Positions 25,148-34,894 of a stretch of DNA of 64,000 bases are shown here, in pieces. Both the position numbers and the translations under genes were made by a program. The stretch covers positions 16,079 through 80,078 of the forward strand of contig NZ_JAIOTY010000005.1 of assembly GCF_019931275.1 (NCBI RefSeq). The letters are read 5' to 3'. The notes under the pieces are model-generated. The model made no database searches, was not told where the DNA came from, and saw nothing but the letters and a program-made list of their open reading frames with translations. The number at the start of each line of letters is the position of its first letter. The stretch's first letter is position 1. The stretch comes from Nitratidesulfovibrio sp. SRB-5 (GTDB lineage Bacteria; Desulfobacterota; Desulfovibrionia; Desulfovibrionales; Desulfovibrionaceae).

Positions 25148-25176
25148 TTGCCAACCACTCGGCGTTTGGCTAGAAG
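25148..25176 (+). promoter_or_regulatory. Promoter of tRNA-Leu
   Basis: TTGCCA (25148-25153), 17 bp, TAGAAG (25171-25176), about 10 bp before the mature 5' end. Confidence 0.55.
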
Positions 25177-25186
25177 ACCCTCCTGC

Positions 25187-25273
25187 GCCGAAGTGGTGGA
25201 ATTGGTAGACACGCTAGGTTCAGGGTCTAGTGGGGGTTCCCCCGTGGGAGTTCGACTCTCCCCTTCGGCACCA
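25187..25273 (+). tRNA. tRNA-Leu(CAG)
   Basis: Acceptor stem GCCGAAG (25187-25193) pairs with CTTCGGC (25263-25269), followed by A and an encoded CCA. D-arm with TGGTAGAC. Anticodon loop TTCAGGG with anticodon CAG at 25221-25223. A long variable arm (GTGGGGGTTCCCCCGT) marks it as a class II tRNA. T-loop GTTCGACTC. It reads CUG, the main Leu codon in this GC-rich DNA. Confidence 0.98.
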
Positions 25274-25281
25274 TCGACGGT

Positions 25282-25309
25282 AAAGGTCCCGGCATTCGCC
25301 GGGACCTTT
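25282..25309 (+). terminator. Terminator of tRNA-Leu
   Basis: AAAGGTCCCGGC (25282-25293) with GCCGGGACCTTT (25298-25309), a 12-bp perfect stem with a 4-nt loop. Confidence 0.85.
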
Positions 25310-25524
25310 CTGCGTTTTCAGGCCCTCACGTCCCGTTGTCCCACAGTCTTTCCGCTCTCCTTCCCCGGCCAGCCCCGCCAGCCATCTTCATACCTGCCCT
25401 GCTCACTCCATATTCAACCTCACGTACGGTTCGTTTTCTCTAACATCGTTGCTGCAAACGAAAAAATCGTGCATGACTTGAGGTAATTCATTCCTGATGG
25501 TGCAGCCTTTGGGGGGGGAGTGCC

Positions 25525-27678
25525 ATGCCGTTTCCATCGGTTCGCCAGCCATTGCGTTCCGTCGCCTGGCTGTTGCGCGGCGGCGTGGGGCTGGGGGTTT
25601 CCATAGCCTGCCTATGGTATCTCCTGCGGGCAGGCCTGCTGCGCGCGCACCTGCCGCAGGCGCTGGCCCTGCCGGAAAGCTCCGGCGAATGGGTGATGCC
25701 CATCGCCATTGTCACCATGCTGGCGTGTGCCCGCTGCGTGGCACTGCTGCCGCACGCCACGCGCCTTTCGCGCGTGCATGACGCCGCGCTGGCAGCCCTG
25801 CTGCTGCCGCTGCTGGGGCTGGTGCCGGGGGTCGACATGCACCGCGCGGCGCTGGAGGTGGTTACCGGCCCCCTGGCCGTGGCCGGTGCCGTCCTGCTTT
25901 TCCATGGCTGGGGCGTGCGGCTGGCGGCCTTGTCCGGCCTCGACATCGCGTTGTGTTTCGCCATGGCCACCTTTGTGGCGGAATCGGTGTTGGCCGTGTC
26001 CGCTTCAGGTCTTGGCGGCGAGACCGCCTGGCTTGCCCTGGGTGCGGGACTGCCCGTGCTTTCACGGTTGCTGCTCGGCAACATCACCCTGCCGGAAACC
26101 GACGACGACAAGGACCCCGCCCCCCTGCGGCCCCTGCCCGCCACGCTGCTGGCGGCGCTGTTTCTGGCCAGCGCGGCCTGCGGCCTGTTCTACCAGTTGC
26201 TGGATCAACTGCCCCCGGAAAGCGACGCCACGGTCATTGCCTCCAGTGCGGTGTTCTGCGGGGTGGCCCTGTGCGCGGCCATCCTGTTGCGCGTCTTTCC
26301 CTCCTTGGCTCCGCGCCACCTGTTCCGGCTGGCCCTGCCTCTGCTGGGGCTGGGCTTTGCCACGCTGATGCTGCTGGGCCAGCGCATGCCCCGCGTGCCC
26401 ATGTTCATCCAGCTTTCGGGCAGCGCCCTGCTGGACGTGTTCATGTACTCGTCGCTGCTGCACAGCGCGGGCCTGCACGCCGGGCGCAACCGCGCCCGCA
26501 TCCTGGCCCTGTACTGGGCGCTGCTGTTCGGTTCGCAGTGGGCGGGCAGCCTGCTGTTCATGGTGCTGGGCCTGCTGCTGCCGCCGGACATCGCCCACAT
26601 CCAGGTGCTTTCGCTGGCGGCGGTGTGCGCCATCATATCCATCATGCTGGTGGTACGGCCCGACCCGGCCACCTACATGGGCTGGCGACTGCCGGGACAC
26701 GTGCCCGATAACGACACGGACGAACCGGTCTGCGACGACGGCGACACCGAATGTGACGACGATGCCGCCCTGCGGACCATCCTGTCTGCCATGCCCGGCT
26801 GTTCCGGCCCCTTCGGCGTGTCTGGCATGTCGGGCAGCAGGGCTGACCGGGCATCGCAATGTTCACCGGACGTGGCTCTGGGCACCGCCCCAGACATCCC
26901 CCCGGACGCGGCACCATCCGTGGCAACCGCAGCCAGCCCCATTGCGCATGACGCGGCCATTGAACCAGACGCATCGCGCGGGCATGCCATGCCCTCGCCC
27001 CCTGCCGCTCCGGCTGCCCAGACATCCCCGCCGCCCCGCATGCCCACCAGCACCTGGCGTACCCCCGCCCCTATCGGCGCGGACGGCGCGGAACTGCCGG
27101 TACCCGCACATTTCAGCCTGCATGACGCTGGGGCCCCCGGCATGACGCGCACACCTGCTCCCTCTGCCCTCTCCGCCCCATCCGGCACATCCAGTACATC
27201 CCGCACATCCGGCGCACCTGATGCACCCGGCACGCCGGGCGAACCGCACGCGTCGCATGCACCCCACTCCGCGCCCCTTGCGGATCAGCCCTGCGCAGTC
27301 CCCCCGGCCGCGCCACCAGACACGATGGCGGACACCGTATCGACCGCCGCAGCAGGCAGCGCCCCCAATGCCGCCCCCGTTCCCCCTGCCCGCCCCGTCC
27401 TGCCCAGCGAAGCGGCCCCGAGCTCCTATCCGTCGGCACCGCCCGCTGCCTGCCTTGCCGATTCGCTGCGCCGCATGGGCCTCACCCGTCAGCAGGTGGC
27501 GGTCACCCTGCTGCTGGCGGACCGGCACAGCGGCCCGGAAATCTGCGACAGGCTTAACATTTCGTACAACACCCTCAAGACGCACGTGCGCAACATTTAC
27601 CGGCAGCTCGGCGTGACCAACCAGCAGGAATTGCGCAACGCGGTCACCCTGTTCGATCCCGCCCGCCCGACAGCATGA
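25525..27678 (+). CDS. Membrane-anchored LuxR-family transcriptional regulator
   Basis: 717 residues. About the first 380 residues hold some ten hydrophobic helices (VGLGVSIACLWYLL, LAALLLPLLGLVPGV, LLFMVLGLLLPP). A long low-complexity linker rich in Ala, Pro, Ser and Gly covers about residues 390-640. The C-terminal 65 residues are a LuxR/GerE HTH: GLTRQQVAVTLLLADRHSGP, then SYNTLKTHVRNIYRQLG. This membrane-sensor plus cytosolic HTH plan is known from one-component regulators, but the sensor part is not one I can name. An inverted repeat TTCGTTT...AAACGAA (25430-25462) upstream could be its own operator. GGGAG precedes the start. Confidence 0.82.
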   Translation: MPFPSVRQPLRSVAWLLRGGVGLGVSIACLWYLLRAGLLRAHLPQALALPESSGEWVMPIAIVTMLACARCVALLPHATRLSRVHDAALAALLLPLLGLVPGVDMHRAALEVVTGPLAVAGAVLLFHGWGVRLAALSGLDIALCFAMATFVAESVLAVSASGLGGETAWLALGAGLPVLSRLLLGNITLPETDDDKDPAPLRPLPATLLAALFLASAACGLFYQLLDQLPPESDATVIASSAVFCGVALCAAILLRVFPSLAPRHLFRLALPLLGLGFATLMLLGQRMPRVPMFIQLSGSALLDVFMYSSLLHSAGLHAGRNRARILALYWALLFGSQWAGSLLFMVLGLLLPPDIAHIQVLSLAAVCAIISIMLVVRPDPATYMGWRLPGHVPDNDTDEPVCDDGDTECDDDAALRTILSAMPGCSGPFGVSGMSGSRADRASQCSPDVALGTAPDIPPDAAPSVATAASPIAHDAAIEPDASRGHAMPSPPAAPAAQTSPPPRMPTSTWRTPAPIGADGAELPVPAHFSLHDAGAPGMTRTPAPSALSAPSGTSSTSRTSGAPDAPGTPGEPHASHAPHSAPLADQPCAVPPAAPPDTMADTVSTAAAGSAPNAAPVPPARPVLPSEAAPSSYPSAPPAACLADSLRRMGLTRQQVAVTLLLADRHSGPEICDRLNISYNTLKTHVRNIYRQLGVTNQQELRNAVTLFDPARPTA

Positions 27679-28325
27679 CAGCAAGCCCGCATGGTTGCCG
27701 TACTCTTGCAGATCATGGTGCCGCGGATTTCGCCATCCCCGTGCCGTGCATCACTTCGCCAACGTGTACGGCATGTTGCACCATGGGATGCGGGTAGCAA
27801 CACCGCATCCCCGCACAAAATCACCCCAAATATCACCCGCCCCTTCGCTATAAGGTGATTGTTTTTTTTCTTTCTCCGGTTATTGTGGCGCCACCGTTGC
27901 CTTTCCTTCATGCAGCGCACCTCGGAATGCCGTGCGGCAAACCGAACAGATTTCGCTGCGAACCGTGTGTTGATGAGTGGTCTTTTTTCTAGAAAAGTTA
28001 TAACACGCTTGCACGACAACAAATTATCGTTGCAAGGTCAGAGCCGCTAGAGGGGGGAAACGCCGGGCCGCAGGGGGGGGCCTTTCGACCCGGCGCATTC
28101 CATGCATCCACAACGAGCAGAACCGGACGGACACCTCACCGTCATAACCCACCGCTACCATTCTCGGTATGGCGGGTCATGGCGAGCGGCCGGGCTTGAT
28201 CTCGCGGTATGCCTTCATCGTCACGGCGGTGGGCATCCGTGCGGTACGACCTGGCCTTGCGATACGGCACGACAACAACGGGTGGCCCCGGCCCCCCGCG
28301 AAACCGTAATCGGGATGGTGGTTCC
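27679..28325. other. Intergenic region between the membrane LuxR gene and the pilus locus
   Basis: 647 bp. It contains a terminator-like hairpin (27785-27811), then a pairing ATCACC...GGTGAT followed by T8 (27862-27869). Next come an AT-rich stretch with TATAAC at 27999-28004 and an inverted repeat CTTGCA-N17-TGCAAG (28008-28036). It likely carries the promoter of the pilus operon. No gene is supported, though a frame is open from 28209 before the chosen PilM start. Confidence 0.6.
27785..27811 (+). terminator. Hairpin after the membrane LuxR gene
   Basis: GGGATGCGG (27785-27793) pairs with CCGCATCCC (27803-27811). A T8 run comes about 50 bp later with its own weak stem. Confidence 0.4.
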
Positions 28326-30272
28326 ATGGGTCTGCACGCCAATGCGTCCTCCACCGGGCGACTGCTCGAACTCATTCGCAAGGGCGATGCAGCGCGCCCC
28401 GCTCCCCGGCAAGAACCCGTCCAATCAATGCATACGGGCCCCGGCAAGTGGAACATCCCGCTGCTGCGCCCGCTGAAGGAACGCCGCGTGCTGGGCGTGG
28501 AGTGGCGTGGCCGCTGCCTGTACCTGGCGGAAAGCCGCCATGGCCGCACCGGCCTGCCGGTATTGCAGGGGGTGCAGGCCCTCCGCATTCCCGCCGGCAT
28601 CCGGCCCGGCGACGACGCCTTTTCCTCCTTCCTGCGCCAGCAGATCCTGGACTTCTGCGGCCCCGCCCCGGACCTTGAGGTATGGGTCGCCCTGCCCGAC
28701 GAACACGCCGAACACTGGCACTTCCGCATTCCCAAGGTTTCGGCCAAGGAACGCGACGACGTGGCCTTCTGGACCGCCCGCAAGGAACGCGAGTTCGACG
28801 AGCGGCAATCGGTGTTCGACTGCACCATCGGCAACGAAATCATCGAAAAGGGCGTGCCCAAGCTGCCCGTCACCGCCACGCTGGCCGTGCGCGCCGCACT
28901 TGGCGAGGTGCGCAACATCGTGCAACGCGCGGGGTTTGCCCTTGCAGGCGCGGCCACGCGGGTCATCGCCTCGCACAACCTGTTCACCACCGGATGGCTG
29001 GACCCGGCGGCGGAACAGTTCGCGGTGCTGCACATCGACGAGGAATCGACCCGCATCGACATCTATTCCTCGTCGCAGGTGGTGCTGAGCCGCATGGTCA
29101 AGACCGGCTTCGCCAGCCTGGCCCGCGCCCTGGTGGAATCCACCGCCGGTACCGCCGCCCCCCTTTCCGATGCCGAAGCCCGCACCGTGCTACTGCGCGA
29201 CAGCTCCTGCACCCTGCCAGCCCCGGTCAGACAGGGCTCCACGGGGCAGGGCACTGATCGGGGCACCACCGGCCAGCCCATGCCGGTGCCCGCCGAGCCC
29301 GGCATGCCGGTATCCCCCGTGACCCTGCCCGTACCGGACATCGGCGCCAGCATCGCCCCCGCCGTCGAGCGCCTGGTGCGCCAGCTCGAACGCACCATGG
29401 ACCACTTCGCCAACACCCTCGGCTACCCCGCCGTATCGCGCATGTTCCTTTCCACCCCCGGCGGCTGCCTGCAACCGCTGGTGGACGAGTTCGGGCGGCA
29501 GGTGGGCATTCCGTGCACGGCGCTGAACAGCCAGCGCGGTCCGGCCACACCCGGGGCCGAACTGGACATGGCCAAGCTGCCGACGGACTGCGCCGAGGCC
29601 CAGTGGGCCGTCGGCCTTTCGCTGTCCAGCGACGAGCGCACCCAGAACTGCGTCAACACCTTTCGCGAACGCAAGCAGGCCCGCCAGCGCGAACGCATCC
29701 GCCTGGCCGTGGCCGTGGGCAGCATGGTGGTGGTGCTGTGCACCTCCGTCTTCGCCAGCATCCAGGGTGCGGCGCTGCTGTCAGCCCGGAACGAACGCGA
29801 CGGACTGCGCCAGCAGCTGACCGCCTATGGCGAAACCACCGACAAGTCCAAACTGCTGGCCGCTTCCGCCAAGGGCAGGGCCCTGCGCCTGGCCGTGCAA
29901 TCCATGAGCCGCCGCCAGATGCCCGTGGCCCTGCTGTCGGAACTGGCCGCCGTCACGCCTTCGGGGGTGCGGCTTTCCGGCCTGCGCCTGACGCAGCTGG
30001 ACCACGGCCAGATACCCGGCGCAAAGGATGCCAAGGCCAGGTCGGCGCAGCCGCAGGGCAAGGCCGACGCCGCCGCCGAGGCAACGGCCATGGCCGTGGT
30101 CACCGGGGTGGTCGCGGGCGACATGCTGCAACGCGAAGCCTTGCTGGCGGACTTTCTGTACCGGCTGGAACGCTCGCCCATGGTGCTTTCCGTCACGGTG
30201 GAGAAAAAGGCCCCTGAAACGGGCACCACCACGGAATCATTGCAGTTCATAGCCACCCTCAAACTGGTGTGA
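28326..30272 (+). CDS. Type IV pilus assembly protein, PilM-PilN fusion
   Basis: 648 residues from ATG 28326. Residues about 50-450 are PilM/GspL-like (actin fold): RRVLGVEWRGRCLYLAES, AVLHIDEESTRIDIYSSSQV, and a C-terminal YPAVSRMFLSTPGG. Residues about 455-485 form one TM helix (LAVAVGSMVVVLCTSVFASI). The rest is PilN-like (LLSELAAVTPSGVRLSGLRL). PilM and PilN are normally separate; joining them resembles GspL of type II secretion. An unconserved linker at about 295-330 is rich in Pro and Gly. Inner-membrane platform of the pilus. It starts the locus and overlaps pilO by 4 bp. Confidence 0.8.
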   Translation: MGLHANASSTGRLLELIRKGDAARPAPRQEPVQSMHTGPGKWNIPLLRPLKERRVLGVEWRGRCLYLAESRHGRTGLPVLQGVQALRIPAGIRPGDDAFSSFLRQQILDFCGPAPDLEVWVALPDEHAEHWHFRIPKVSAKERDDVAFWTARKEREFDERQSVFDCTIGNEIIEKGVPKLPVTATLAVRAALGEVRNIVQRAGFALAGAATRVIASHNLFTTGWLDPAAEQFAVLHIDEESTRIDIYSSSQVVLSRMVKTGFASLARALVESTAGTAAPLSDAEARTVLLRDSSCTLPAPVRQGSTGQGTDRGTTGQPMPVPAEPGMPVSPVTLPVPDIGASIAPAVERLVRQLERTMDHFANTLGYPAVSRMFLSTPGGCLQPLVDEFGRQVGIPCTALNSQRGPATPGAELDMAKLPTDCAEAQWAVGLSLSSDERTQNCVNTFRERKQARQRERIRLAVAVGSMVVVLCTSVFASIQGAALLSARNERDGLRQQLTAYGETTDKSKLLAASAKGRALRLAVQSMSRRQMPVALLSELAAVTPSGVRLSGLRLTQLDHGQIPGAKDAKARSAQPQGKADAAAEATAMAVVTGVVAGDMLQREALLADFLYRLERSPMVLSVTVEKKAPETGTTTESLQFIATLKLV

Positions 30273-30832
30273 CGGGCACAGCCATGCAAGCATCCAAAAG
30301 CACCTCGCCCTTTCTCGTTCCCGTGCTGTCCCTTGTGGCCATCGTGGGCATGACGCTGCTGCTCATCGTGCCCGCCATGCGAGAGACGGCCCGCGTGCGC
30401 GAAGAAGCGGCGCAGATTCGCGCCATGCTGCACATGCAGCAGACCTTCGCCCCGGTCATTGCCGAAATGAAGGCCGACGCCGCCCGCTTCGACACCACCC
30501 TGGCCCGGCGCACGGCGCTGGCCGCGCCCAACCCGCCCGCCCTGACCGAGGCCATCGGCACCTTGCAGGACATGGGCAACCACGCCTCGCTCAAGGGAGT
30601 GCGCTTTGTCCCCCTGGCGGAATCGGTGCTGGGCGGCAGCAACATGGTGCGGCTGGACGGGGTCATGGACGGACCGCTGGAATCGTTTCGCGCCTTTCTG
30701 ATGCAGGTCACGGCACAACCGTGGCTGGACCGCGTGGAATCCATGGAAGTGACGGCAGGCACCCAGTGGCCGGGCTACAAGGTGTCCATCTGGGTGAAGG
30801 TAAACGGCAACACAACGCGCATTGGTGGGTGA
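30269..30832 (+). CDS. PilO-like pilus assembly protein
   Basis: 187 residues from GTG 30269, which overlaps the preceding TGA; ATG 30284 is an alternative. One N-terminal TM (FLVPVLSLVAIVGMTLLLIV), then a coiled coil (ARVREEAAQIRAMLHMQQTF), then a small alpha/beta domain (LTEAIGTLQDMGNHASLKGV). This is the PilO/GspM plan. It probably pairs with the PilN part of the preceding protein. Confidence 0.72.
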   Translation: MTGTAMQASKSTSPFLVPVLSLVAIVGMTLLLIVPAMRETARVREEAAQIRAMLHMQQTFAPVIAEMKADAARFDTTLARRTALAAPNPPALTEAIGTLQDMGNHASLKGVRFVPLAESVLGGSNMVRLDGVMDGPLESFRAFLMQVTAQPWLDRVESMEVTAGTQWPGYKVSIWVKVNGNTTRIGG

Positions 30833-30836
30833 CGGC

Positions 30837-31442
30837 ATGACCCGCAGGGAACAGATACTGATCGGCATGGCGGGCGTTGCGGCCATTGCGGCGGCGGTCA
30901 TCCTGCTGCTGCCGTCGGGCACGCCGCGGCCCGTACCGGCGGCCAGCGCCCCTGGAGTTTCGTCCAGCCTGTCGGCACCGGCAGACGGCGGCACCGCGTC
31001 TGCCTCACCAGGCGCCCCCTCCCCTCTGGCGGGGCTGCTGCCACCCGGCGCCGATGCGACAGGCGCCCCGCAGGCCATCGTGGACCAGGCCCGCAAGACC
31101 CTGGCCGAAGCGGTCATCACCCCCAGCCAGTTGTACGTGCTGGATGCGGCGGTGCGCCAGGCCGCGCCAAACCCCTTCCACCCGGTGCCGGGCAAGGGCG
31201 ACGGCACGGGCGGATCAGGCGAAAAGGACGGCAAGTCCGCCGCGCACGACATCGCCTACACAGGTTACGTGGCCATCGGCAACAGCGTGCTGGCCATTCT
31301 GGACGGGCTTGAATACCGCGTGGGTGAAACCGTGGCGGATACCGGATACGTGGTGAAGTCGATAACGCCGGGCAAGGTCGTCCTGGCATCGCCGGGTGAT
31401 GTGACCGACAGGGAAATTCCCTACTCGGGCGACGACCTGTAA
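30837..31442 (+). CDS. PilP-like pilus assembly protein
   Basis: 201 residues from ATG 30837, 4 bp after pilO. N-terminal TM/signal (ILIGMAGVAAIAAAVILLLP), a Pro/Ala/Gly linker, then a beta-rich end (IAYTGYVAIGNSVLAILDGL, YRVGETV, GYVVKSITPGKVVL) like the PilP/GspC HR domain that binds the secretin. Sequence similarity to PilP is modest; position between pilO and the secretin supports it. Confidence 0.65.
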   Translation: MTRREQILIGMAGVAAIAAAVILLLPSGTPRPVPAASAPGVSSSLSAPADGGTASASPGAPSPLAGLLPPGADATGAPQAIVDQARKTLAEAVITPSQLYVLDAAVRQAAPNPFHPVPGKGDGTGGSGEKDGKSAAHDIAYTGYVAIGNSVLAILDGLEYRVGETVADTGYVVKSITPGKVVLASPGDVTDREIPYSGDDL

Positions 31443-31468
31443 CCTGCGAGCAGTACGGGAGAATTCTG

Positions 31469-33127
31469 ATGCGCTCCATGAGAAGACACGTTCCCTTGGC
31501 CCTCGTCGTCCTGCTTGCGGCGGCATTCATCCTTGGCACCCTGGGCTGCGCCAAACGCAAGGAAGAAGCCGACCCGTTCTTCGACAAATGGAAGACCATG
31601 GCCACCAACTCCACGGGCTACTCCCCCTCGCGCGAAACACGCGACATCAAGCCCCGCGCCGTGCTGAAGCAGGACAAGGTGGCGGAAGAACAGGTGGAGC
31701 AGGCCCGGCCCCTGCCCAGCGTGCCGGTAACGCTGAAGCTGCACAACGTGGACGTGGGCGTGGCCCTGCGCAGCCTGGCCGCCGCCGCGGGCAAGAACAT
31801 CATCCTCAGCCCCGGCGTGAAGGGCTCGGTCAACGTCAACGTCAACCGGGTGCCGTGGTCCGACGTGTTCAAGGGCATGCTGGACAGCAACGGGCTGGAC
31901 TACGCGTGGCAGGGCGAACTGATCAAGGTCATGACCATGGCCGACAAGAAGGTGGAGCTTGAACGCACCACGCTGGAAAACCAGCGCATGGCCCAGAAGC
32001 TGAAGGGCCGCAAGGTGGGCCCGCTGATCACCACCGTGCTCGACGTGCGCTACGCCGAAGCTGCGGAACTGAAGAAGAACCTGGAAGGCTTTCTTTCCAA
32101 GGACGAACAGAACAAGCCCGTGGGTTCGGTGGTGGTAGACACCTTCACCAACTCGCTGATCATCCAGGCCGTGGAAGACGACCAGCACAAGCTGATGACC
32201 CTGGTTTCCAACCTCGACAAGCCCCGCGCGCAAATCCAGCTCAAGGCGCACATCGTGGAAGCCACCAAGGAAACCGCGCGTGAACTGGGCATCCAGTGGG
32301 GCGGCGTGAATCGGGTAGGCAACATGGCGGGCAGCAACGACCTGTGGGTCACCCCCGGCGGCACCGGCGGCACGGCGGGCACCAGCCCGTACAACGGCAG
32401 CTACACGCCCATCTTCGGGTCTCCCGGCATCAGCGGGCAAGGCAACGGCATCAACTTCCCCATCGACACCACGGGCAAGTCGGGCGCGGGCTCGCTGGGC
32501 CTCATGTTCGGCACCATTGGCGGCAACATGCTGGAAATGCAGCTTTCCGCCTTGCAGGAAAACAGCAAGATCAACATCCTTTCATCGCCGTCCATCTCCA
32601 CGCTGGATAACCAGATGGCCTACACCGAAAACGGCGAAAAGGTGCCCTACGTCTCCACCAACGCCCAGGGCGACCGCGAAGTGAAATTTGAAGACGCCGT
32701 GCTGCGCCTTGAAATCACTCCCCATGTCATCGACGACAAGAACCTGAAGCTGAAGGTGCTGGTAAAGAAGGACGAAGTGGACCTTACCCGCACGGTGGAA
32801 GGCAACCCCTTCATCATCAAGAAGCAGACGGAAACCACCCTTATCGTGCAGGACGGCGAAACCATTGTCATTTCCGGCCTGACCAAGGACCGCAAGAGCA
32901 CGGGCCGCAGCGGCGTGCCCGGCCTGCACGACGTGGAAGGGCTGGGCTGGCTGTTCGGCAGCGATTCCAAGGCCAGCAAGCTTGAAGAAGTGCTGATCTT
33001 CATCACTCCGGCGGTGCTGCCCTACCGCGAAATGGCGGAGCAGGGCGCCACGCAGCAGATCACGGTGCAGCCCGGCCAGTTGGGCCAGGCCCCCACGGTC
33101 GATCAGCAGCTGCTGCCCCGCCAGTAG
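31469..33127 (+). CDS. Type IV pilus / MSHA-type secretin lipoprotein (PilQ/MshL)
   Basis: 552 residues. A lipoprotein signal ends at LGTLGC (Cys near residue 27). N-domains contain PVTLKLHNVDVGVALRSLAA (STN-like) and VLDVRYAEAAELKKNLEGFL. The secretin core has QIQLKAHIVEATKETARELG, ALQENSKINILSSPSISTLD and the C-terminal IVISGLTKDRKSTGRSGVPG...EEVLIFITPAVL. It forms the outer-membrane ring through which the pilus passes. A Gly/Thr-rich insertion lies around residues 285-345. 26 bp after pilP. Confidence 0.93.
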   Translation: MRSMRRHVPLALVVLLAAAFILGTLGCAKRKEEADPFFDKWKTMATNSTGYSPSRETRDIKPRAVLKQDKVAEEQVEQARPLPSVPVTLKLHNVDVGVALRSLAAAAGKNIILSPGVKGSVNVNVNRVPWSDVFKGMLDSNGLDYAWQGELIKVMTMADKKVELERTTLENQRMAQKLKGRKVGPLITTVLDVRYAEAAELKKNLEGFLSKDEQNKPVGSVVVDTFTNSLIIQAVEDDQHKLMTLVSNLDKPRAQIQLKAHIVEATKETARELGIQWGGVNRVGNMAGSNDLWVTPGGTGGTAGTSPYNGSYTPIFGSPGISGQGNGINFPIDTTGKSGAGSLGLMFGTIGGNMLEMQLSALQENSKINILSSPSISTLDNQMAYTENGEKVPYVSTNAQGDREVKFEDAVLRLEITPHVIDDKNLKLKVLVKKDEVDLTRTVEGNPFIIKKQTETTLIVQDGETIVISGLTKDRKSTGRSGVPGLHDVEGLGWLFGSDSKASKLEEVLIFITPAVLPYREMAEQGATQQITVQPGQLGQAPTVDQQLLPRQ

Positions 33128-33185
33128 CCGCACGGGCCGCAACCCATGACGCAACACCATCACCCCGAAGCAAGGTAGGACCACC

Positions 33186-34892
33186 GTGCGTCAGCGTGTA
33201 CGATTGGGCGAACTGCTGGTGCAGGCCGGGCTGCTTACCGACGAGCAGCTGAAGGCCGCCCTGCGCGAACACAAGAAAAGCGGGCTGCGTCTTGGCCAGT
33301 ACCTGACCAAGACCAACCTGTGCCGCGAAGCCGACGTGGTGGAAGTGATAAGCCGCCAGCTGAAGATAGAACGGTACACCCCGCAGCAGCACCCGCTCAG
33401 CCTGAACATGGCGGAACGCCTGCCGCTGGACGTTGCCCAGAAGTGCAGCGCGGCGCCCCTGCAACAGTACGGCCATGTGCTGGTGGTGGCCATGGTAGAC
33501 CCGCTGGACATCGACGCGCTGGACACGCTGGAATTTGCCACCAACAGCGAGGTGGAACCGCTGATCTGCACGGAACAGGAGTACAACCAGCTGTTCAGTG
33601 CCATCTACGGCATGTTCACCAACCTTGACGGCGTCATCGAAAGCCTGGGCGACCTGCAAACCGCCGCCACCAGCGCCACCGACGCCGCCGAGCGCGATGT
33701 GGCCGTGGACGAACTGGCCAACCAGGCCGACCTTGCACCCGTCGTGCGGCTGGTCAACTCCATTCTGGCGCAGGCCGTGCGCGAAGGCGCCAGCGACGTG
33801 CACATCAGCCCGGAAAAGGACAGCGTGCAGGTGCGTTTTCGCATAGACGGCAAGCTGCGCGAGGCCCCGGCCCCGCCGCGCAGCGTGGCACCTGCCGTTG
33901 TTTCGCGCATCAAGATATTGGGCAACATGGACATTGCCGTCACCCGCGTGCCGCAGGATGGCCGCTTTACCATGCACCTGGACAACCGCGAGATAAACGT
34001 GCGTGTTTCCAGCATACCCACCATCTACGGCGAAAACATGGTGCTGCGCCTGCTGGACATGAGCGGGCGCGACTACACGCTGGACATGCTGGGCATGCAG
34101 CAGAGCGACCACGTGACCATCGAAGGGGCCATCCACAAGCCCTACGGCATGATCCTGTCCACCGGCCCCACGGGCAGCGGCAAGTCCACCAGCCTGTACG
34201 CCATCCTCAAAAGCATCAACAGGCCGGACATCAACATCATCACCCTGGAAGATCCGGTGGAATACCGCATCCGGGGCATCCGACAGGTACAGCTCAACCG
34301 CAAGGCGGGCATGACCTTTGCCAGCGGCCTGCGCTCCATCCTGCGGCAGGACCCGGACGTGGTGATGGTGGGTGAAATACGCGACGCGGAAACCGCCGCC
34401 ATTGCCGTGCAGGCCGCCCTTACCGGCCACCTTGTGCTGTCCACCCTGCACACCAACGATGCAGCGGGCGCGGTGACACGGCTCATCGACATGGGCATAG
34501 AGCCGTTTCTTGTTTCTTCCGTGCTGCTGGTTTCGTTCGCGCAGCGGCTGGTGCGCCGGGTGTGCACCAACTGCGCGGAACCGTACGAGCCGCTGCCCGC
34601 CGCGCTGGCCGCCTTCGGCCTTGCGCCGGACACGCCGGGGGCCACCTACCTGAGGGGGCGTGGCTGCCACCACTGCGCGCACACCGGCTACCGGGGGCGC
34701 ACCGGGGTATTCGAGATACTGCCCATGACGCAGATGATTCAGGATCTGGTGATACGGCGCAGTTCCACGCAGGCCATCGCGGATGCGGCCATAGAGACGA
34801 ACCTGATGCGCAACCTGAAGCAGGACGCGGCCATGAAGATTCTGCGCGGCACCACTACTGTTGAGGAGGCGGCCACATCGGTCATGCTGTAG
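33186..34892 (+). CDS. Type IV pilus assembly ATPase (PilB/GspE/MshE)
   Basis: 568 residues from GTG 33186, with AGGTAGGA upstream. The N-terminal MshEN-type domain is RLGELLVQAGLLTDEQLKAA. Walker A is STGPTGSGKSTSLY, Asp box ITLEDPVEYRI, Walker B QDPDVVMVGEIRDAETA, and His box ALTGHLVLSTLHTNDA. A four-Cys zinc motif is present (CTNC...CHHC). Powers pilus extension. The MshEN domain is a known c-di-GMP binder in MshE, though the key residues were not checked here. 58 bp after the secretin gene. Confidence 0.94.
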   Translation: MRQRVRLGELLVQAGLLTDEQLKAALREHKKSGLRLGQYLTKTNLCREADVVEVISRQLKIERYTPQQHPLSLNMAERLPLDVAQKCSAAPLQQYGHVLVVAMVDPLDIDALDTLEFATNSEVEPLICTEQEYNQLFSAIYGMFTNLDGVIESLGDLQTAATSATDAAERDVAVDELANQADLAPVVRLVNSILAQAVREGASDVHISPEKDSVQVRFRIDGKLREAPAPPRSVAPAVVSRIKILGNMDIAVTRVPQDGRFTMHLDNREINVRVSSIPTIYGENMVLRLLDMSGRDYTLDMLGMQQSDHVTIEGAIHKPYGMILSTGPTGSGKSTSLYAILKSINRPDINIITLEDPVEYRIRGIRQVQLNRKAGMTFASGLRSILRQDPDVVMVGEIRDAETAAIAVQAALTGHLVLSTLHTNDAAGAVTRLIDMGIEPFLVSSVLLVSFAQRLVRRVCTNCAEPYEPLPAALAAFGLAPDTPGATYLRGRGCHHCAHTGYRGRTGVFEILPMTQMIQDLVIRRSSTQAIADAAIETNLMRNLKQDAAMKILRGTTTVEEAATSVML

Positions 34893-34894
34893 CA

